This document shows positions 7,668 to 13,376 of a DNA stretch of 18,583 nt, piece by piece. This stretch comes from JAVVEZ01 sp032250895 (GTDB taxonomy: Bacteria > Pseudomonadota > Gammaproteobacteria > Pseudomonadales > Pseudohongiellaceae). A program made the translations under genes and the position numbers. The stretch lies in contig JAVVEZ010000072.1 in assembly GCA_032250895.1 (NCBI GenBank), forward strand, positions 1-18,583, in the 5' to 3' direction. Within the stretch, counting starts at the first letter, position 1. Each line of letters begins with the position of its first letter. A model generated the notes under the pieces. The model saw only the letters and a program-made list of their open reading frames with translations, was not told the origin of the DNA and did no database searches.

Positions 7668-8313
7668 CCACCAACTCATTACCGACTATCTCGATGCCTA
7701 TATAAAAGGTACGCTCGATCCCGTGCTCAGGAAGAAATGCGATGAGGCGCTACTGCAGTGCGGGCGATGCCATGAATGCCATGCACGCGCACTGGAGTTC
7801 TGTCACCTGTCCGGGCAGTGGGAAGAGCAGGATGTGCCTTCCTGGCACCGTGTCCGTTACGCCGTGAAGCCACGCCAGCAATACAACTGGCTGAGTTGGA
7901 CTGCGCTGGCCACTTCCTGTCTGACCCTGGTGCTGGTGGTCGGCAAGGTTGAAGTCAGCGCGGACCGTGGTTTGATGATCAGTTTTGGCGGGCAACAGAG
8001 TGAAGCGCGTGTCCAGGCCCGGGTTGCGCAGCAACTGGAAATGTTCCGTACCGTTGAAAAACAGGTGCTGGAAACCCGTTTTGCCGATTTCAGCCAGAAG
8101 CAAAACAGCGCCAACCTGCTGTTGCTGGCAGACTGGCAGAACCGCAACAGGCAGGAGCGTCGCCAGGACATGGAATTTCTCATGACCAGTTGGGAAAGAC
8201 AGCGTTTCCAGGATCGGCGCCAGACCGATGAACGTCTGAGTTACCTTGCACAGAACCAGATTGACAGTGACCAGTATCTGAACGAATTGTTGAGAACAGC
8301 GGATAATCGCTGA
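7657..8313 (+). CDS. Probable membrane-anchored anti-sigma factor with cysteine-rich N-terminus
   Basis: A 218-residue protein overlapping the sigma gene, preceded by TTGGAGG, and so very likely its anti-sigma partner. The cytoplasmic N-terminus has Cys3, His5, Cys28, Cys35, Cys38, His39, Cys41 and His42. The Cys35-x2-Cys38 pair fits the zinc-binding anti-sigma (ZAS) fold, but the usual histidine four residues before the first cysteine is Ala31, so metal binding must use other ligands or be absent. One membrane helix spans about 78-97 (LSWTALATSCLTLVLVVGKV). The periplasmic part (about 100-218) is rich in Q, R and E and predicted largely coiled-coil, with repeated patterns such as NRQERRQDMEF and RFQDRRQTDERL. 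It may respond to a partner through that coil, possibly the next gene product. The function is inferred from context. Confidence 0.75.
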   Translation: MSCDHQLITDYLDAYIKGTLDPVLRKKCDEALLQCGRCHECHARALEFCHLSGQWEEQDVPSWHRVRYAVKPRQQYNWLSWTALATSCLTLVLVVGKVEVSADRGLMISFGGQQSEARVQARVAQQLEMFRTVEKQVLETRFADFSQKQNSANLLLLADWQNRNRQERRQDMEFLMTSWERQRFQDRRQTDERLSYLAQNQIDSDQYLNELLRTADNR

Positions 8314-8334
8314 TAAGCGCTTGAGAGGCATATC

Positions 8335-9246
8335 ATGAAAAAGCATCAAACAGCACTTTCTTCACTTGGCCTTATTGGCGCGCTGGGTCTTGCCGCAGCC
8401 GGCAGTGCAGCGCAACAGGAAGACTATGACCGAGCAGCGCGTGAGCTGAACATCATGAGTCATATCTTCCAGACCAGCATCGAGGAAGATGGCAGTGATC
8501 ACCGCTACGCCTACGGCCGCGAACCCGATTCCCTGTATCTGGCAGGGCAGGGCATGGTGTTCACGTTCAACGTGAATTCCTTGCGCAACTCCCTGCATGT
8601 GAACGGCAATTTCAAGGGCCAGGACTGGGAGGAATTCGGCGAAAGCATGGCGCAGTTTGCCGGCAATGTCGTCAATCAGGTGATGGACTCCTTTCCTGAC
8701 ATGGATTTCGATTTCGATGATGATATCGATTTAAAACCTGCTGTACCTCCCATACCTGCAATGCCAGGCAAGGACAGTGACAGCCAGCGCCGGATCATTG
8801 CCGACATGAACGAAGAGATGCGTGGCACTCAGCAGGAAGTGCAGGGCATACAACGCCAGATACGTGGCGTGCAAAGGGAACTGCGCAAGAATACCGATGA
8901 CGAAGAATCCAGAGCGGATCTCAACAGACTGACGGCGTCGCTGGATCCGGTCATCAAAAAACTGCAGGACCAGCAGAAAGCCTATTTTGACTACATGGAA
9001 GAGTACCAGAAGCAGGCCCAGGCCCGGCAGGAAGCCTGGAGCAGGGATCTGTCCGGCCGTATGATCCAGGCCCTGTGCGACTACGGAAAAACCCTGAAGT
9101 CTCTCGACGACAATGAACACATCACTCTGATTTTTGAGAATTACAGCGACAACAAGAACCAGGTGTTCGTATTCCCGTTCAAGGCAGTGGCTGAATGCAT
9201 CTCCAGTGAAAAACTGCAAACGGTGGCCGTCAGCTACCTGATGTAA
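8335..9246 (+). CDS. Secreted coiled-coil protein of unknown function in the ECF operon
   Basis: A 303-residue protein that I cannot assign to a named family. A signal peptide is clear (MKKHQTALSSLGLIGALGLAAAGSA, cleavage near 25-27). It contains SLYLAGQGMVFTFNV (about 63-77), a very acidic stretch DMDFDFDDDIDLKP followed by a proline-rich linker (about 122-145), a long predicted coiled coil (about 148-232) and a compact C-terminal domain ending at residue 303. It starts 21 bases after the anti-sigma stop with GAGAGG upstream, so it is the third gene of the operon. The acidic repeat could bind Ca2+, and the coil could pair with the coiled periplasmic domain of the anti-sigma factor; both are guesses. 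The stop codon directly abuts the end of a MITE-like element. Confidence 0.85.
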   Translation: MKKHQTALSSLGLIGALGLAAAGSAAQQEDYDRAARELNIMSHIFQTSIEEDGSDHRYAYGREPDSLYLAGQGMVFTFNVNSLRNSLHVNGNFKGQDWEEFGESMAQFAGNVVNQVMDSFPDMDFDFDDDIDLKPAVPPIPAMPGKDSDSQRRIIADMNEEMRGTQQEVQGIQRQIRGVQRELRKNTDDEESRADLNRLTASLDPVIKKLQDQQKAYFDYMEEYQKQAQARQEAWSRDLSGRMIQALCDYGKTLKSLDDNEHITLIFENYSDNKNQVFVFPFKAVAECISSEKLQTVAVSYLM

Positions 9247-9511
9247 GGGCAGCTCTAAAAATTGATTGTGAGCTCTGCGCAACCAGAGCGGTGCCACGGC
9301 AAGGCGCCTTGCGCAGGTGAAGGCTGGTTGTCCTTTACAAGCAAGGCAACGCCGCTGTGGTGCCGCTCAGGCCGCGCCCTTCGGGGCTTTCAGGAAAAGC
9401 CCCCGGCGGCGTTGCGCTGCTTCGACGGACAACCAGCCCGCCTGCATCGCGCGCCTTGCCGGATGAAAATTCCTGAAAGCCAGAGGCCGCAAGCAATTTT
9501 TAGAGGTGCCC
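9247..9511. mobile_element. 265-bp MITE-like palindromic element inserted at a stop codon
   Basis: The termini GGGCAGCTCTAAAAATTG (9247-9264) and CAATTTTTAGAGGTGCCC (9494-9511) are inverted repeats matching at 17 of 18 positions. Inside, further arms pair in the correct order: CGGCAAGGCGC with GCGCCTTGCCG, GGCTGGTTGTCC with GGACAACCAGCC, and GCAACGCCGC with GCGGCGTTGC. The whole element can therefore fold into one long hairpin. It encodes no transposase. The left end touches the TAA of the preceding gene and the right flank reads ATAAGTAAG, so a short TA or TAA duplication is possible but not clean. Confidence 0.75.
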
Positions 9512-9543
9512 ATAAGTAAGTGCCGGGAGATGTACCTGCAGGG

Positions 9544-9586
9544 CACTAAAAAAAAGTGGACAGTCCCTTTTTCTCTTTTCTGCTTG
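9544..9586 (+). repeat. Interspersed GGACAGTC repeat, copy 2
   Basis: TAAAAAAAAGTGGACAGTCC followed by CTTTTTCTCTTTTCTGCTTGCC closely matches 11363-11399, where TAAAAATGGGACAGTCAC is followed by TTTTCTCGTTTTACAGTTGCC. A shorter match lies in the fabV terminator (1813-1833). All copies begin with TAAAAA. This looks like a dispersed non-coding repeat, possibly REP-like. Confidence 0.5.
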
Positions 9587-9588
9587 CC

Positions 9589-9649
9589 GGTGCCCTCGCT
9601 TCGGGATGCTGCCTGCGACCTTATGCCGCATCCCGAAGCGGGTGCCCTC
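9589..9649. repeat. Hairpin flanked by direct repeats
   Basis: GCTTCGGGATGC (9598-9609) and GCATCCCGAAGC (9628-9639) form a perfect 12-bp stem around an 18-base loop. The hairpin is bracketed by the direct repeat GGTGCCCTC at 9589-9597 and 9641-9649. There is no T run, so it is not an obvious terminator. Confidence 0.6.
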
Positions 9650-9682
9650 TTGTTAATATTCCCCTGGTCATCCTCAGCAGCT

Positions 9683-9831
9683 TGTTGAAAAAGCCCATCC
9701 ATGGACTTTTTCAAGCCGGTTCGCGGCGCATGTCCGCAAACCGGACTCGACAAATCAATCACTTGCGTGCTTGATTTGCGGCCGGGCCATTCGTGGCCCG
9801 GGTTAACAGGCTGTTTTTCAACAGCCTGTTA
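9683..9831 (+). repeat. Array of five consecutive hairpins (structured element, possible MITE or RNA)
   Basis: Five stems follow one another with almost no gaps: TTGAAAAAG/CTTTTTCAA (9685-9714); CCGGTTCGCGG/CCGCAAACCGG (9716-9744); CAAATCAATCAC/GTGCTTGATTTG (9751-9778) with loop TTGC; CCGGGCCA/TGGCCCGG (9782-9801) with loop TTCG; and TAACAGGCTGTT/AACAGCCTGTTA (9804-9831). The outer ends are themselves related: TTGTTGAAAAA at the left resembles CTGTTGAAAAA on the complement of the right end. The block could therefore be a palindromic transposable element. The TTCG loop favours folding as RNA from the + strand. No ORF crosses it convincingly. Confidence 0.6.
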
Positions 9832-9979
9832 GGGAACCGCTGCCTGCCCAGGGCTACGGTTCAGGTTTTTCCTCCCAACCATCAAGAGGAAAGGAACATG
9901 CCGGGCAGTGGTGCATCTGCGCGGGGATGAGGGTGGGGTGGTATCCGCAATGTCCCGGAGCAGGAGAGTATTTTTGGTG

Positions 9980-11365
9980 ATGAGCGTGAAGTGGTCCATG
10001 AAGCAGGCAGATACGGAAAGCCCGACAAATTCCCAGCGTAATACTTACCGGCTAATCTGGCGCTGGCATTTTTATGCCGGCATCTTTTGTTTGCCCTTCA
10101 TCATCTGGCTGTCACTGACCGGGATGGTTTATCTGTTCAAGCCACAGATCGAACCCTTGCTTGAAAGGCGCCTTGACAGTCAGGTCAGTGGACATCTGCC
10201 AGCGCATGTCCCGTCGGCCATAGTAACAGCGGCATTGAAGGCGGTGCCGGGAACGGTACTCAACGCCTACGAATTGCCCTTGACGGCAGGCTCGGCAGTG
10301 CGCGTGCTGGTGGGGCGTGGTCCTGATCTGTATCGGGTATTCGTCAATCCGGAAAACCTCGACGTACTGGCCGTCAATAATGAAAAAAGCCGCTTGATGC
10401 GGGTCATTTTTTATCTGCATGGCGAGCTGCTGCTGGGCCAGGCAGGTTCGATGCTGGTGGAACTGGTAGCGGGCTGGACGATCCTGATGCTCCTCAGCGG
10501 CCTCTATCTGTGGTGGCCGCGCGAGCGTGGTCTTGCCGGTGTGCTGTATCCGCGCCGGGGCAGGCAGGGGCGGCCATTCTGGCGCGACCTGCATGCGGTG
10601 ACCGGGTTCTGGATTTCCTTGTTTGCGCTGTTCCTGCTGGTGTCCGGCCTGCCCTGGACAAAATCCTGGGGCGGCATGTTCAAGTCCGTACGGGAGTGGC
10701 ATGCCGGCGTGCCGCTGGTGCTGGACTGGACCACGGGCAGTGCCTCCGAACGGGCACAGATTGCTGCCGCGAATACCCCGGCGCCGGACGGGCATGCCGG
10801 ACACGCAGCCTCTGAAGGGGGCGGAGACACTGTGTCCTACATCGTGCTCGATCGCATGGTCCCGAGGGTAAGAGCACTGGCACTGCCGGCGCCGGTGCTG
10901 ATTGCACCACCATCCCTGAACACTCCTCGATGGACCGCCCGCAGCGACACCCAGAACCGTCCGCAGCGGGTGTCGTTGACCCTGGATCAGCGCAGTGCGG
11001 AGATCATTGCGCGGCAGGATTTCACGCAGAAGCCCCTGCTGGATCGAGTGATCGCTTATGGCATTGCGATTCACGAGGGGCAGTTGTTCCCGCCGTACAA
11101 CCAGATTCTGAATGTCTTCACTGCGCTGGGCATGCTGACACTTGCGGTGAGTTCGGTGCTGATGTGGTGGAGACGGCGCCCGCCAGGCCTGCTTGGCGCA
11201 CCGCCGCCACTGGCACACATGCGCTACCCCGGACTCTTTGTCGGAGGCTTGGTTGGTCTGGGTATTTTACTGCCCTTGCTTGGCGCCAGCATGCTCCTGG
11301 TCTGGATGACGGAGCGCGTGCTGCTCAGAAGCTCCAGGCAGGCGAGCCGCTTTCTGGGGATCTAA
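9980..11365 (+). CDS. PepSY-associated transmembrane protein (putative siderophore reductase type)
   Basis: A 461-residue inner-membrane protein of the PepSY_TM family. Helix 1 with the typical RLIWRWHFYAGIFCLPFIIWLSL start is followed by a periplasmic PepSY-like region. Next is FYLHGELLLGQAGSMLVELVAGWTILMLLSGLYLWWPR, a helix with the family's HGELLLG and LYLWWPR signatures, then a WRDLHAVTGFWISLFALFLLVSGLPW helix, a second periplasmic region, and two C-terminal helices. Characterised relatives such as FoxB and FsrB-like proteins reduce ferric siderophores in the periplasm, using heme-binding histidines; His residues in the helices here fit that role, but this is inference. The start is uncertain: ATG 9980 and ATG 9998 are both plausible, and the open frame continues upstream to GTG 9908. 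A 10-codon frame at 9898 has the best ribosome site (GAGGAAAGGAAC). The stop begins a dispersed repeat. Confidence 0.85.
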   Translation: MSVKWSMKQADTESPTNSQRNTYRLIWRWHFYAGIFCLPFIIWLSLTGMVYLFKPQIEPLLERRLDSQVSGHLPAHVPSAIVTAALKAVPGTVLNAYELPLTAGSAVRVLVGRGPDLYRVFVNPENLDVLAVNNEKSRLMRVIFYLHGELLLGQAGSMLVELVAGWTILMLLSGLYLWWPRERGLAGVLYPRRGRQGRPFWRDLHAVTGFWISLFALFLLVSGLPWTKSWGGMFKSVREWHAGVPLVLDWTTGSASERAQIAAANTPAPDGHAGHAASEGGGDTVSYIVLDRMVPRVRALALPAPVLIAPPSLNTPRWTARSDTQNRPQRVSLTLDQRSAEIIARQDFTQKPLLDRVIAYGIAIHEGQLFPPYNQILNVFTALGMLTLAVSSVLMWWRRRPPGLLGAPPPLAHMRYPGLFVGGLVGLGILLPLLGASMLLVWMTERVLLRSSRQASRFLGI

Positions 11366-11399
11366 AAATGGGACAGTCACTTTTCTCGTTTTACAGTTG
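11363..11399 (+). repeat. Interspersed GGACAGTC repeat, copy 3, overlapping a stop codon
   Basis: The repeat starts at the TAA stop of the PepSY gene (TAAAAATGGGACAGTCAC) and continues TTTTCTCGTTTTACAGTTGCC. It matches the copy at 9544-9586 at most positions over about 37 bases. The -35 of the esterase promoter lies inside it, so the repeat may supply that promoter. Confidence 0.5.
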
Positions 11400-11418
11400 C
11401 CCCGGCTTATCGTATAGT
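11390..11418 (+). promoter_or_regulatory. Sigma-70 promoter of the carboxylesterase gene
   Basis: TTTACA (11390-11395) and TATAGT (11413-11418) are separated by exactly 17 bases, close to the sigma-70 ideal at both elements. Transcription would begin near 11425, about 30 bases before ATG 11456. This suggests the esterase can be expressed separately from the PepSY gene. Confidence 0.6.
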
Positions 11419-11455
11419 CCGGAAGGTCCACAAAAAGACTCACCGGGGGATACGT

Positions 11456-13111
11456 ATGGCTGCCAAACCTGTCAACGACCAACTGCGCCTGGATCGCAGA
11501 ACTTTCATGGGTGCCGGTGTCATGGCCGGTGCTGGCCTGGCCTGCGGTGGTCTGCCTGCCCAGGTGTTTGCGCAGGACCGGCGCCTGGCCCGCATCGGCG
11601 GTGTAGCGAAAACGACGGCGGGGCGTGTTCGTGGCCTGGTCAAGGACGGGGTGCAGCAATTCTGGTGTGTGCCCTATGGCGCACCGACCGGTGGCGCGAA
11701 TCGTTTTCTGCCACCGCAGGCACCCGCCGCATGGTCCGGCATTCGGGATCACTTCGAGATCACCTTTGCGGCACCCATGGAGCCGGGTGGTACAGAGCCG
11801 GCGCCGGTCGTCACCGCGCTCAATCGTCTCACACCACAGAGTGAAGATTGCCTGACGGTGAATGTGTTCACGCCGGGGCTGGACGACAAGGCGCGCCCGG
11901 TCATGGTCTGGATGCACGGAGGTGGCTTCTCGGCGGGTTCGGGCAACTACCTGCTGTATGACGGCAGCAATCTGGCGCAGAAGGAAGATGTCGTCGTGGT
12001 GTCGGTCAATCATCGCTTGAACATTTTCGGTTTCCTGCACCTGGCGGATCTGGGTGGCGACAAGTGGGCGCAGGCGACCAATGTCGGCATTCAGGACCTG
12101 GTGGCTGCGCTGGCGTGGGTGCGCGACAATATAGAGAATTTTGGCGGCGATCCCGATCGGGTCACCATCTTTGGCCAGTCCGGTGGTGGCGCCAAGACCA
12201 CGACGATGATGGCGATGCCGTCGGCGCAGGGACTGTTCCATCGCGCCATTGCCCAGAGTGGTTCCGCCTTCCGCGGCATAGCGGCGGACGACGCGAGCGC
12301 CGGTGCCGAACGCTTTCTCGCGAAGCTGGGCATCAACAGGAATCAGCTCGATCGTCTTCAGCAACTCGACTTCCGGCAGATTCAGGCGGCATTCTACAGT
12401 GCCCCGCCGATCGAGCGGCTTGCCGGCGGCCCGGTGATCGACGGCCATATTCTGCCCCGTCACCAGTGGGATCCCACGGCGCCCTCGTATTCGGCCCAGG
12501 TACCGCTGCTGGTAGGCTCCACCGAGAACGAGGATGGCTGGGTCGGGCCGCCGCCCTACGATCTCGCCGACGATGAGATGCTGGCCCGTTTCACGACGCG
12601 CCTGGCGAACAATGACGCAGGCGAGGGCCGGAAACTGCTGGCCCTGTATCAGCGTCTGCATCCCGGCACGCGCAACCAGATGCTCTGGCTGAGGGCGGAA
12701 TCGGACGATACGCGACGCTGGAGCGCGCAGGCACTGTGCCGTTTGAAACACGAGCAGGGCAGTGCGCCCAGCTATCTGTATTTCTTTGATTGGCAATCGC
12801 CCGTGCACAATGGCCGCATGGGTTCGTACCACACACTGGATATTCCATTCGTGTTTTACAACCTGGACATCGGCGCGTCGATGACGGGCTCCTCGCAGGC
12901 ACGTTATCAACTCGGGCATGTGATGAGTGCGGCCTGGGCGGCGTTCGCGCGCACGGGTGATCCGAATCATGCCGATATGCCAAACTGGCCCGGTTTTGAT
13001 CCGGGCAGCTACCCGACCATGATCTTCGGCGACACCGTACAGGCGGTGAATGACCCGAACCGGGAAGAGCGTCTGGCTCTGGCGGCCCTGCGGCAGAAAC
13101 GGGGAGTATAG
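11456..13111 (+). CDS. Type-B carboxylesterase, Tat-exported
   Basis: A 551-residue alpha/beta-hydrolase of the carboxylesterase B / cholinesterase family that should hydrolyse ester bonds in the periplasm. The N-terminus carries a twin-arginine signal (DRRTFMG at 13-19, hydrophobic stretch 19-36, cleavage after AQVFAQ near 40). Family landmarks are SEDCLTVNVF (129-138), the oxyanion-hole HGGGF (154-158), the nucleophile elbow GQSGGG with Ser242, and the catalytic His459 in GSYHTLDIPFVF. The acidic residue lies in GSTENEDGW (357-360); the insertion there relative to the usual DEG makes the exact one uncertain. Ser-x-Gly-Gly-Gly replaces the more common ESAGG, which is normal for a subset of bacterial members. 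ATG 11456 follows CCGGGGGA. The substrate is unknown; lying between PepSY and TonB genes suggests an imported ligand. Confidence 0.92.
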   Translation: MAAKPVNDQLRLDRRTFMGAGVMAGAGLACGGLPAQVFAQDRRLARIGGVAKTTAGRVRGLVKDGVQQFWCVPYGAPTGGANRFLPPQAPAAWSGIRDHFEITFAAPMEPGGTEPAPVVTALNRLTPQSEDCLTVNVFTPGLDDKARPVMVWMHGGGFSAGSGNYLLYDGSNLAQKEDVVVVSVNHRLNIFGFLHLADLGGDKWAQATNVGIQDLVAALAWVRDNIENFGGDPDRVTIFGQSGGGAKTTTMMAMPSAQGLFHRAIAQSGSAFRGIAADDASAGAERFLAKLGINRNQLDRLQQLDFRQIQAAFYSAPPIERLAGGPVIDGHILPRHQWDPTAPSYSAQVPLLVGSTENEDGWVGPPPYDLADDEMLARFTTRLANNDAGEGRKLLALYQRLHPGTRNQMLWLRAESDDTRRWSAQALCRLKHEQGSAPSYLYFFDWQSPVHNGRMGSYHTLDIPFVFYNLDIGASMTGSSQARYQLGHVMSAAWAAFARTGDPNHADMPNWPGFDPGSYPTMIFGDTVQAVNDPNREERLALAALRQKRGV

Positions 13112-13376
13112 AAAGGCCTTCCCCTGCCACTGGGTTCCCGCTTCCGCAGCAGATTCATCCTGAGACCGACAGGCTCCGGATCCTTCCCGTTGCTGCGTTT
13201 CTGCTTCTTCCCCCCACTGTTTCTGTGCTGCTGCCTGTGCGGCCCGCTGGGCAATGCGACAATATGCCGCATTTTGAAACAGACGGCCGACTTGTATCAT
13301 CCCTCCCGCTTTCAATGCTTCCTGCTTCACCATGAACGGCAGGCTATGCAATCACCCCTTACCCGGAGTATCAATT
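13112..13376 (+). other. Intergenic region between esterase and TonB receptor
   Basis: This 265-base gap holds no convincing gene or terminator. A weak inverted repeat AATGCG/CGCATT lies near 13254-13274. A possible promoter, TTGAAA (13274-13279) and TATCAT (13295-13300), has a short 15-base spacer. No Fur-box-like sequence was recognised by eye. Confidence 0.35.

Noticed and set aside
7759..7773. Heme-binding CxxCH (CGRCH) in the anti-sigma N-terminus
   Set aside because: The segment lies before the only membrane helix, so it is cytoplasmic, and the protein follows an ECF sigma gene; the motif is better read as part of a metal-binding anti-sigma domain.
9683..9831. CRISPR array
   Set aside because: The repeats are inverted, not direct, differ from each other in sequence, and have no regular spacers or cas genes nearby.
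9804..9835. Integron attC site, suggested by the strong palindrome ending GTTAGGG
   Set aside because: The core should read GTTRRRY and the last base is G; there are no matching left-hand sites and no cassette structure around it.
11267..13351. A 694-codon open frame on the minus strand opposite the PepSY, esterase and TonB starts
   Set aside because: It lies opposite genes with clear family motifs, spans two intergenic regions, and has the His/Arg/Gln-rich, low-complexity composition of an antisense shadow in GC-rich DNA.
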